Below are positions 1 to 5,545 of a DNA stretch of 5,693 nucleotides, piece after piece; position 1 is the first letter of the stretch, and every line of letters starts with the position of its first letter. This stretch comes from Parafilimonas sp. Its GTDB lineage: Bacteria; Bacteroidota; Bacteroidia; Chitinophagales; Chitinophagaceae. The stretch covers positions 1,497-7,189 of the forward strand of contig JAHEZC010000011.1 of assembly GCA_023251275.1 (NCBI GenBank), given 5' to 3'. A model generated the notes under the pieces. That model saw only the letters and a list, made by a program, of their open reading frames with translations, had not been told where the DNA came from and ran no database searches. Position numbers and translations under genes: made by a program.

Positions 1-508
1 CAGCAGAAGTTTGCGCCTTTATCTGTTTTATAAGATCGGGTGCATGCGTTTCTTCTGCAAAAAACTCGAGGATATAGGAGAATAAGCAACTTTCGTAGTA
101 AGCTTCATAGATATTCAGAAAACGGTAAGATAACAATTTCTTATACACCGAAATATCAGTATCTGAGTTGCTGATAAAAAAAATTATTTTAACATGATCT
201 GCATCGGTATCATGCATACATTCAACCTGGACAGGGGTGTAACCTCCTGCCTGCACCACATGTACCTGGCATTCAGGAAAATTTTCCGAATGTCTCCCCT
301 TCATAAAAACAAACCGGAAACTATCTTCCGGCCATTTGTGCTGGGACACATATTTAAACCTGCTTTTTGTACAGGTCTGCTGGTGCAATGTTACTTCTGC
401 ATCCTTACCGGCAAAGCGTTTAGCATATCGCTCCCATTGCAATACAAATTCATCAAGCCCCACGTTTGTTTCAAAACATTCAAACTGAACGATAGTCTCT
501 TTTTCCAT
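1..508 (-). CDS. Hypothetical soluble protein, N-terminal part (runs off left edge)
   Basis: An uninterrupted minus-strand frame starts with ATG at 508-506 and stays open to the window edge, giving 169 codons without a stop. The C-terminus is outside the window. I do not recognise the family. The protein begins MEKETIVQFECFET and has no signal peptide or membrane segment, so it is probably cytoplasmic. It contains a charged, aromatic-rich region (about 25-75), a likely beta segment around QVHVVQAGGY (81-90), and a probable amphipathic helix around LNIYEAYYES (131-140). Five cysteines (11, 46, 80, 97, 141) are scattered with no metal-binding spacing. The composition is that of a genuine protein. 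The plus-strand frame at 194-511 is its shadow. A plausible promoter lies just upstream and the leader has no clear Shine-Dalgarno. Its stop and any downstream partner are not visible. The reading frame is fairly certain; the function is unknown. Confidence 0.8.
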   Translation of the reverse strand, partial: MEKETIVQFECFETNVGLDEFVLQWERYAKRFAGKDAEVTLHQQTCTKSRFKYVSQHKWPEDSFRFVFMKGRHSENFPECQVHVVQAGGYTPVQVECMHDTDADHVKIIFFISNSDTDISVYKKLLSYRFLNIYEAYYESCLFSYILEFFAEETHAPDLIKQIKAQTSA

Positions 509-517
509 TAATTAATG
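506..517. repeat. 12-bp perfect palindrome over a start codon
   Basis: CATTAATTAATG equals its own reverse complement and contains the ATG of the minus-strand gene starting at 508. It could bind a dimeric regulator or fold weakly in the mRNA. In AT-rich DNA such a short palindrome may also be chance. Confidence 0.3.
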
Positions 518-527
518 CTTATAATTA

Positions 528-558
528 CAAGAATAAACTTCAGCCCGTTAATCGGCAA
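528..558 (-). promoter_or_regulatory. Putative Bacteroidota-type promoter for the left-edge gene
   Basis: Read on the minus strand, TTG (558-556) is followed after 20 bp by TATTCTTG (535-528). This matches the Bacteroidota -33 TTG / -7 TAnnTTTG arrangement with one mismatch in the -7 element. Transcription would begin near 520-525, leaving a leader of roughly 12-17 nt before the ATG at 508. This is a consensus match by eye only. Confidence 0.45.
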
Positions 559-664
559 TATACCAAAAAGAATCTAACTCAATAAACGGAAGGTAATTCA
601 TTTGGGCGGAAGTGAAAAAGAAATATTCATACAACAATCTCATTCAGAAATGAACTTTTTGCAC

Positions 665-692
665 AAAAAAATGGGGAAGCAAGTCTTCCCCA
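665..692 (-). terminator. Rho-independent terminator of the 745-1176 gene
   Basis: On the minus strand, TGGGGAAG (692-685), a 5-nt loop, and CTTCCCCA (679-672) form a perfect 8-bp GC-rich stem. It is followed at once by seven T residues (671-665). It lies about 50 bp past the stop codon at 745 and before the promoter of the next gene, so it should end transcription of the small exported-protein gene and separate it from the left-edge gene. The plus-strand reading lacks an equivalent T run. Confidence 0.85.
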
Positions 693-744
693 AATTTTAA
701 ACAGTGTAAAATGGCTGTTTTGTGGTCATGTGATTTATTCAGAA

Positions 745-1176
745 CTATATGCTGATGTACAATTTACCCGGATCAACTAATCCCATTGTACCACCACGCA
801 TTTTCAATTCGCTTCCCTTTGAGTTGTAAGTGATGACATAGTTAATATCGAGGTGCTCTTTTTTCTCAACTATCTGCGGTATTGTTATATTTTCAGTCAA
901 CGCTTTTCCTATTGAAGGATATTGCTTCAGCAACTTTGCGTCAAATGTTGTATCCCATACAGTAGTTCTTTTATTCCCCCGCACTTTTTCAACAGAAATA
1001 TGTATCTGGGCAAAAGTGCAATCATATACATGTGAAGTATAATCAAATCCTTTATATATCGTAAATGAAACGCTTTTTTCAACAGGTCTTTCCTTTAATG
1101 CTTCTTTTGTCGCTTTATAACCTGCTAAACCTAAAACCAATAATACCACAACCAGCCATAATGAATACTTCTTCAT
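745..1176 (-). CDS. Small hypothetical membrane-anchored or exported protein
   Basis: A 143-residue protein with a short basic N-terminus (MKK) and one hydrophobic segment at about residues 5-20 (LWLVVVLLVLGLAGY). This is either an uncleaved signal anchor or a signal peptide. No lipobox cysteine follows it, so a lipoprotein is unlikely. The remaining ~120 residues are polar, rich in alternating beta-type segments (for example SFTIYKGF at 37-44 and INYVITYNS at 111-119), and have a single cysteine (53). This part would face the periplasm. I do not recognise a domain and assign no function. The start is well supported by a strong Shine-Dalgarno 5 nt upstream and by the signal-like N-terminus. 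The gene stands alone, with a promoter-like element and inverted repeat about 130-150 bp upstream and a terminator downstream, so it is probably monocistronic. Confidence 0.8.
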   Translation of the reverse strand: MKKYSLWLVVVLLVLGLAGYKATKEALKERPVEKSVSFTIYKGFDYTSHVYDCTFAQIHISVEKVRGNKRTTVWDTTFDAKLLKQYPSIGKALTENITIPQIVEKKEHLDINYVITYNSKGSELKMRGGTMGLVDPGKLYISI

Positions 1177-1180
1177 AAAA

Positions 1181-1190
1181 TCCTCCTTTT
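1181..1190 (-). promoter_or_regulatory. Strong Shine-Dalgarno site
   Basis: Minus-strand AAAAGGAGGA contains a perfect AGGAGG core 5 nt upstream of the ATG at 1176. It fixes the start codon of the small exported protein. The other complete genes in the window lack such a site, as is usual in Bacteroidota. Confidence 0.7.
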
Positions 1191-1302
1191 TATTTTTCTT
1201 TCGTAACTTATTTTAATCAATTAATCGGCAAGACAACCAGGAATCCATGTCTATTCGAAGAAGTTTTAAGTAAACAGACCATTCAAAGAACAACACTTTT
1301 AA

Positions 1303-1319
1303 TGTGTAATTTCTACACA
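1303..1319. repeat. Inverted repeat at a putative transcription start
   Basis: TGTGTA (1303-1308), 5 bp, then TACACA (1314-1319) are perfect 6-bp arms. The repeat overlaps the end of the -7-like element at 1318-1325 and would cover the expected minus-strand transcription start. That position suits a repressor site or a 5' hairpin. Support is positional only. Confidence 0.3.
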
Positions 1320-1325
1320 AATATA
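1318..1325 (-). promoter_or_regulatory. Putative -7 promoter element (TATATTTG)
   Basis: Minus-strand TATATTTG (1325-1318) fits TAnnTTTG exactly, but no TTG lies at the usual -33 distance. If used, transcription starts near 1311 and the mRNA of the exported-protein gene has a leader of about 135 nt. Confidence 0.35.
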
Positions 1326-1494
1326 TACTTTAAATATCAAAAGGTAACCCGGATTAGCAATTCCTTAATAAACGATCATTTGTTAGTTTTTATAAATTAT
1401 ACTCACTAAAATCATATCCTTGAGCAGCCATTATTGGTTTCCCGGGGGGATTTGCTTGCGAGGGTTTATCCTAAAAAATTTTCTGTACTTAAAT

Positions 1495-2736
1495 CTATCT
1501 TACCTGGCCATTGCCTTTGAGTATCCATTTTTCTGTAACTAATTTTTCTAATGCAAAAGGTCCACGTGCATGCAATTTCTGAGTGGAAATACCTATTTCA
1601 GCACCAAGGCCAAATTCTTCTCCGTCTGTGAAACGGGTGGATGCATTGGAATAGACTGCCGCTGCATCCACTTCCTGCAAAAAACGTTCGCATTGTTTTT
1701 TATTCCGCGATATAATGGCTTCCGAATGTTTTGTGGAATATTGTTGAATATGGGACAAGGCTTCATCCATATTTTTTACCACTTTCATGGCACATTTCAG
1801 GCTGAGAAATTCTTTTCCAAAATCTTCCCTCGCAGCCTTTTTAACATAAGGATATCCTTTCAATAATCTGTAGGCTTGGGCATCTCCAAAAATTTCTACT
1901 TTATTTTCATCAAATGGTCCTTGTAATTGCTTTAAAAAAACCGGCGCAATTGATTCGTCAATCAAAACAGTATCCACCGCATTGCACACAGAAGGGCGTG
2001 ACACTTTTGCATTTACAACAATATTGACCGCCTTATCTACATCGGCATCCTTTTCCACATATATATGGCAAACACCTGCGCCGGTTTCAATAACAGGCAC
2101 AAGGCTGTTCTTCCGCACAAATTGTATCAGGCTGTCAGAGCCTCGCGGGATCAGCAGATCAATATATTTTGTCGCAGTAAATAATTCGTTGACGCTTTCA
2201 CGGTCAGATGGCAGCAGCGTTATACAATCAGGATGAATATTATTTTCTTTCAATACTTTTTTGATCAAAGCAATAGCTGCACGGTTGGTATGTTCTGCAT
2301 CTTTACTGCCTTTGAGCAGGCAGCTATTCCGGCTGCGCAAACACAAAGCCGCAATATCAAAAGTTACATTGGGTCTCGATTCATACACAGCACCGATCAC
2401 ACCCATTGGAACGGTGATTTTCTCCAGCAATAAACCGTTATTGAGTTTGTGCTTATTCAAAACTTTTCCCGAAGGATCAGGAAGACGGCGGATGGTACGG
2501 ATGCTGTTGGCAATATTGATAATTCTTTCTTTATTCAACATCAGCCGGTCATTACGCGGATTATCCGATTCCTGCTTTGCCAGATCTTTTGCATTCGCCT
2601 TTAAAATTGTAACATTGTTTTTCTCCAGCGAATCAGCGAGCATCATCAACGCAGTTTTTATTTGTTTGCCGCTTGTGCGGCGAAGCTGTATGGCTGCTTT
2701 ATATGTCTTGATAATAAGTGGTTCGATAGTCTGCAT
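1495..2736 (-). CDS. proA: Glutamate-5-semialdehyde dehydrogenase (gamma-glutamyl phosphate reductase)
   Basis: Catalyses NADPH-dependent reduction of gamma-glutamyl phosphate to glutamate-5-semialdehyde, the second step of proline synthesis, in the cytoplasm. The 413-residue length is close to the family norm (E. coli 417). Visible landmarks in order are YESRPNVTFDIA (119-130) of the nucleotide-binding region, LLKGSKDA (140-147), IPRGSDSLIQFVRKNS (196-211), GAGVCHIYV (219-227), RPSVCNAVDT (247-256) with the catalytic Cys251, the ProA family signature spanning 320-341 with TKHSEAI at its end, and FGLGAEIGISTQKLHARGP (375-393). No key residue is missing. The ATG at 2736 lies 10 bp after the proB stop, so the two are co-transcribed, and only a weak purine stretch precedes it, which suggests coupling to proB translation. 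The product probably works with ProB, since gamma-glutamyl phosphate is labile. Identification is very secure. Confidence 0.97.
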   Translation of the reverse strand: MQTIEPLIIKTYKAAIQLRRTSGKQIKTALMMLADSLEKNNVTILKANAKDLAKQESDNPRNDRLMLNKERIINIANSIRTIRRLPDPSGKVLNKHKLNNGLLLEKITVPMGVIGAVYESRPNVTFDIAALCLRSRNSCLLKGSKDAEHTNRAAIALIKKVLKENNIHPDCITLLPSDRESVNELFTATKYIDLLIPRGSDSLIQFVRKNSLVPVIETGAGVCHIYVEKDADVDKAVNIVVNAKVSRPSVCNAVDTVLIDESIAPVFLKQLQGPFDENKVEIFGDAQAYRLLKGYPYVKKAAREDFGKEFLSLKCAMKVVKNMDEALSHIQQYSTKHSEAIISRNKKQCERFLQEVDAAAVYSNASTRFTDGEEFGLGAEIGISTQKLHARGPFALEKLVTEKWILKGNGQVR

Positions 2737-2746
2737 GAGATTCTTT

Positions 2747-3781
2747 TTAAAAAATCACTATGTCATCTGCATGTGCGGCCAGTACACTCTTCTGTGAAAT
2801 ATTTTCCATCATTACCTCAGCGCTTAACCTTACTTTAGCGACACCCATGATATTTTCTTCTTCATCCATCAATTGCACTACTTCGCCAGCCGCAAATTTT
2901 CCTTCTGTTTTTTTAATGCCGATGGTCAACAGGCTTCTGCGCTGATGCAATGCCCTTGCTGCGCCTTTGTCCACAAAAATACTTCCCAATGTAATAGAGC
3001 CGCTGGCAAGCCATTTTTGTCTTGCCTTCAGATTGGATGATTGCGCTTTAAAAATCGTTCCGTTGCCGCCCGTCAATGCCGCAGTAAAAGGATTTTTAAC
3101 CGAAAGTCCGCAGATAATCACTTGTATCCCCAGCGAATTGGCAAGCCTTGTAAAAGTCAGCTTAGAGATCATACCGCCCAATCCCGGTATGCTTTTATCT
3201 TTTTTTACATAATTCAACACAGTATTGTCAATTCGCTCTACCACAGGAATGATCCTGTTCTCATCATTCATAAAACCACCGACCGAGGTGCAGATGATCA
3301 ATGCATCTGCGTCAAGTCCTACTGCAATCAAAGTGGCAAGTTCATCATTATCAGAAAACTTGAGTTCAATATTACTGACAAGATCATTTTCGTTGACGAC
3401 CGGCAAAATATCATTTTGCCAGAATGTTGCAAAGGTTTCTTTCAGTTGCAGGAATTGAGAGCGGCTTGAAAAATGATGGCGTTCACATAATGCCTGTGCC
3501 ACAGGGATTTTGTATTTGAGAAAATATTTCTGATACAATTGAATGAGCACAGGATTACCTACTGCCGCTGCTGCTTTTCTTTCTGTTAATGTTCCTTTAT
3601 AATTATTAATAAAATTTTTACCACTGCCCACTGCGCCGCTTGATACCAGCACCATCCTGTAGTTGCGGGAAAGTGAAGCAATCTCTGCTGCCACTTTTTT
3701 TATCACTGCACGGCTGATAATGCCATTACTGCCCGTAATAACCGCTGTGCCCAGCTTAATAACCAATACAGGTTTCTGCAT
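2747..3781 (-). CDS. proB: Glutamate 5-kinase with C-terminal PUA domain
   Basis: Phosphorylates L-glutamate with ATP to gamma-glutamyl phosphate, the committing and usually proline-inhibited step of proline synthesis. The 344 residues split into an amino-acid-kinase domain (about 1-255) and a PUA domain (about 262-344), as in E. coli ProB (367). Landmarks are VIKLGTAVIT (7-16, Lys9), VSSGAVGSG (46-54), AAAAVGNPVLIQLY (70-83), NEND (130-133), SDND (143-146) and GGMISK (202-207, Lys207). Two ATP-site positions differ from E. coli: Thr165-Ser166 replaces the Thr-Asp pair, and LGGM replaces TGGM at 201-204. The PUA part has the typical FVDKGAARAL (269-278) and RSLLTIGI (282-289). The start at Met1 suits the family because the first beta strand begins at residue 5. 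It is first in an operon with proA. A -7 promoter element ends 4 bp before the ATG, so the mRNA may be leaderless. Confidence 0.95.
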   Translation of the reverse strand: MQKPVLVIKLGTAVITGSNGIISRAVIKKVAAEIASLSRNYRMVLVSSGAVGSGKNFINNYKGTLTERKAAAAVGNPVLIQLYQKYFLKYKIPVAQALCERHHFSSRSQFLQLKETFATFWQNDILPVVNENDLVSNIELKFSDNDELATLIAVGLDADALIICTSVGGFMNDENRIIPVVERIDNTVLNYVKKDKSIPGLGGMISKLTFTRLANSLGIQVIICGLSVKNPFTAALTGGNGTIFKAQSSNLKARQKWLASGSITLGSIFVDKGAARALHQRRSLLTIGIKKTEGKFAAGEVVQLMDEEENIMGVAKVRLSAEVMMENISQKSVLAAHADDIVIF

Positions 3782-3785
3782 GCGG

Positions 3786-3793
3786 CAAAAATA
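3786..3793 (-). promoter_or_regulatory. Putative -7 element of proBA (TATTTTTG), next to the start codon
   Basis: Minus-strand TATTTTTG (3793-3786) matches TAnnTTTG exactly and ends 4 bp from the proB ATG at 3781. Transcription would start at or within a few bases of the ATG, giving a leaderless or nearly leaderless proBA mRNA, consistent with the absence of a Shine-Dalgarno. No TTG was found at a suitable -33 distance, so this rests on the -7 match and its position. Confidence 0.45.
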
Positions 3794-3815
3794 TTGATTT
3801 GGATAGAATTGAGGT

Positions 3816-3831
3816 TTGATAATGATATCAA
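3816..3831. repeat. Perfect 6-4-6 inverted repeat, candidate operator between proB and dgoK
   Basis: TTGATA, 4 bp, TATCAA. One further pair (G3814/C3833) matches beyond a single mismatch. It sits 35 bp upstream of the proB start and about 85 bp upstream of dgoK, in the only stretch that can hold control sites for both divergent units. A dimeric regulator of the sugar-acid operon is a reasonable guess, but no regulator gene is visible and AT-rich repeats of this size can arise by chance. Confidence 0.35.
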
Positions 3832-3866
3832 TCTGAAAAAATCACAAAAGAAAAACAATACCATAT

Positions 3867-3882
3867 TATTTTTTCAATTTTG
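3867..3882 (+). promoter_or_regulatory. Possible -7 region of the dgoK operon
   Basis: Two near-matches to TAnnTTTG occur: TATTTTTT (3867-3874) and CAATTTTG (3875-3882), each with one mismatch. The second would start transcription near 3888 and leave a leader of about 25 nt before the ATG at 3914. No -33 TTG is evident, so this is weak. Confidence 0.3.
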
Positions 3883-3913
3883 CAATCATCCATTCAATCT
3901 GGTAAAATATAAA

Positions 3914-4909
3914 ATGACAAGAATATTAAGTTGTGATTGGGGCAGTTCTTTCTGCAGGTTAAGACTGGCCGATGCAGAAAGCATGGATATACTCGCAGAA
4001 GAAATTTCCGGCAAAGGCATTGCGGATACATTTAATAAATGGAAGGCAACCAGAAATAATAATGATGAAAAAAGAATGTCATTTTTTATCGGAATATTAA
4101 AAGAGCATATACAAAAAATTGAAGTTGCTGTTGGTTCTTTGCAGGGCATTCCGCTTATCATATCCGGCATGGCTTCTTCTTCCGCCGGGATGTTGGAACT
4201 TCCATACAGGCATGTTCCTTTTGCAACAGGTGGTTCAGGTGCGAACACTCATTTCATTAAGGCAAATAAAGATTTCGATCATGATATATTGTTGATCTCA
4301 GGTGTACAAACAGATAATGATGTAATGCGGGGAGAAGAGACACAACTGATCGGTTGCATCACAAATGAGATGAACAATGATGATGAAAAAATGTTTATTT
4401 TTCCCGGCACACACAGCAAACACATTCTTGTAAAAAACAAGCAGGTCGTGGGTTTTAAAACATATATGACAGGGGAGTTTTTTGAACTGCTCTCACAAAA
4501 AAGCATTTTGCATAATTCCGTTCAGCAAAATCAACACCTATCCGGCAATTTAAAAAGTTTCAGGCAGGGTGTACAGGATGCTGTCGGCGCCAACCTGCTG
4601 CATGCTTCTTTTATGGTAAGAACAAACGAACTGTTGCAGCGATTCTCAAAAGAAGAAAATTATCACTACCTGAGCGGGTTATTAACAGGAACTGAATTTC
4701 AGGACATAGTTCACACAAATGTTGAAGAAATATTTTTATGTTGCGGTTCAAACCTGAAAGCATTTTATGAAGAAGCATTGAATATAACAGGCCTGATAAG
4801 CCGCGTTAATATATTACCCCCGGAGCGGGTTGATAAATCAGTGATACGCGGGCAGTTAAAAATTTTTTATCACTTCAAACAGAAATATGAGCACCACATT
4901 CAATCGTGA
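3914..4909 (+). CDS. dgoK: 2-dehydro-3-deoxygalactonokinase family sugar-acid kinase
   Basis: Predicted to phosphorylate 2-keto-3-deoxygalactonate (KDGal) with ATP to the 6-phosphate, the second step of galactonate breakdown after dehydration. From ATG at 3914 it is 331 residues, somewhat longer than E. coli DgoK (292). Family landmarks are the N-terminal phosphate-binding CDWGSS (7-12), ISGMASSSAG (83-92), the very characteristic DNDVMRGEETQLIG (134-147), FPGTHSKH (163-170), MTGEFFELL (185-193), YLSGLLTGTE (252-261) and CCGSN (276-280). I chose this start because the DWGS strand is at the extreme N-terminus of the family. The frame stays open for 40 codons upstream to an ATG at 3794, but that stretch covers the promoter region and adds nothing conserved. 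It is the first gene of a tight plus-strand operon, and its last 23 bp overlap the aldolase gene. The family call is secure; the exact substrate is inferred. Confidence 0.9.
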   Translation: MTRILSCDWGSSFCRLRLADAESMDILAEEISGKGIADTFNKWKATRNNNDEKRMSFFIGILKEHIQKIEVAVGSLQGIPLIISGMASSSAGMLELPYRHVPFATGGSGANTHFIKANKDFDHDILLISGVQTDNDVMRGEETQLIGCITNEMNNDDEKMFIFPGTHSKHILVKNKQVVGFKTYMTGEFFELLSQKSILHNSVQQNQHLSGNLKSFRQGVQDAVGANLLHASFMVRTNELLQRFSKEENYHYLSGLLTGTEFQDIVHTNVEEIFLCCGSNLKAFYEEALNITGLISRVNILPPERVDKSVIRGQLKIFYHFKQKYEHHIQS

Positions 4910-5543
4910 AAATTTTAATCGCCTGCCTGTGGTAGGCATCATGCGCCATTTCCCGGTACATTATGTCGAAAATATTGCAACGCAATTTTGCAATGCAGGA
5001 CTTTCCACGCTGGAGATTACCATGAACTCTGAAGGTGCAGCAGAAACAATTGCAAACCTTGTCCGCAATTATGGCGAAAAAATGAATATTGGCGCAGGTA
5101 CAGTTTGTACTATGCATGATCTCGAAGCAGCACTCAAGGCAGGCGCTCAATTTATTGTCTCTCCTTTTATTAATGAGGAAGTGATAAAAACATGTGTATC
5201 ATCGCATATTCCAGTATTTCCAGGGGCCTTTACACCCACAGAAATTTACAGGGCATGGTCTCTTGGTGCAGAAATGGTGAAAGTATTTCCTGCCACGCAG
5301 GTTGGCGCCAGTTATATCAGGGAAGTTTTGGCGCCATTGAATGCTATCCCCCTCATGCCCACCGGCGGAATCTCAGTTGCTAATTTTACAGAATTCTTCA
5401 GCGCCGGTGCTAAAGCAGTAGGAATAGGCAGCAACTTCTTCCCTAAAAATATAATTGAAGCAGCGCAATGGGATGAGTTGAAAAATTTTTATTCATCCTT
5501 CGTCAAAAAATTTGAGGATTTTCAATCACAACAAAAAAAATAG
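4887..5543 (+). CDS. eda: 2-keto-3-deoxy-6-phospho-sugar-acid aldolase (KDPG/KDPGal aldolase, Eda/DgoA family)
   Basis: A class I aldolase predicted to split a 2-keto-3-deoxy-6-phosphoaldonate into pyruvate and glyceraldehyde 3-phosphate. The 218 residues match the single TIM-barrel family (E. coli Eda 213). Landmarks are PVVGIMRHF (14-22), LEITMNS (42-48) with the likely catalytic Glu43, IGAGTVC (68-74), SPFINEEVI (92-100), FPGAFTPTE (111-119), VKVFPA (131-136) with the Schiff-base Lys132, and the phosphate-binding MPTGGIS (157-163) and IGSNFF (180-185). The Met-Asn-Ser after Glu43 resembles E. coli DgoA (Leu-Asn-Ser) rather than Eda (Leu-Arg-Thr), and the Arg20 region resembles DgoA as well. 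With dgoK beside it, a KDPGal substrate is more likely, in which case dgoA would be the better name. Its ATG lies inside dgoK (23-bp overlap), and no Shine-Dalgarno is evident, so translation is probably coupled. The second Met (19) is inside the first strand and is not the start. Confidence 0.92.
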   Translation: MSTTFNRENFNRLPVVGIMRHFPVHYVENIATQFCNAGLSTLEITMNSEGAAETIANLVRNYGEKMNIGAGTVCTMHDLEAALKAGAQFIVSPFINEEVIKTCVSSHIPVFPGAFTPTEIYRAWSLGAEMVKVFPATQVGASYIREVLAPLNAIPLMPTGGISVANFTEFFSAGAKAVGIGSNFFPKNIIEAAQWDELKNFYSSFVKKFEDFQSQQKK

Positions 5544-5545
5544 TT

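Larger units (their letters stand above)
1177..1494. other. 318-bp intergenic region between proA and the exported-protein gene
   Basis: I see no credible coding frame on either strand. From right to left on the minus strand it holds the end of the proBA transcription unit, a short GC-rich patch (1441-1474) in otherwise AT-rich DNA, a -7-like element (1318-1325), an inverted repeat (1303-1319), and the Shine-Dalgarno of the next gene. I found no convincing rho-independent terminator for proBA, so read-through or factor-dependent termination is possible. Confidence 0.5.

Noticed and set aside
194..511. Plus-strand 105-codon open frame
   Set aside because: It lies opposite a continuous minus-strand coding frame with better amino-acid composition and a promoter match. 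It is Cys/His/Phe-rich in the way antisense frames often are.
699..720. AAACAG-N10-CTGTTT inverted repeat as a second terminator
   Set aside because: The stem is short and AT-rich with a long loop, and no proper T run follows on the minus strand. The strong hairpin at 672-692 explains termination.
1420..1480. Rho-independent terminator of proBA
   Set aside because: Only 3-4 bp pairings could be drawn, and none was followed by a T run on the minus strand.
1570..3469. Several plus-strand open frames within proA and proB
   Set aside because: They lie opposite two firmly identified genes and show no recognisable motifs or start signals.
3794..3913. Forty-codon in-frame upstream extension of dgoK to an ATG at 3794
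   Set aside because: The kinase family starts right before the DWGS strand. The extension is low-complexity Lys/Asn/Phe-rich sequence and covers the divergent promoter region, so ATG 3914 is the better start.
3886..5150. Minus-strand open frames within dgoK and the aldolase gene (3886-4248, 4279-4506, 4875-5150)
   Set aside because: They are antisense to clear family members, are Cys/Ser-rich, and have no supporting context.
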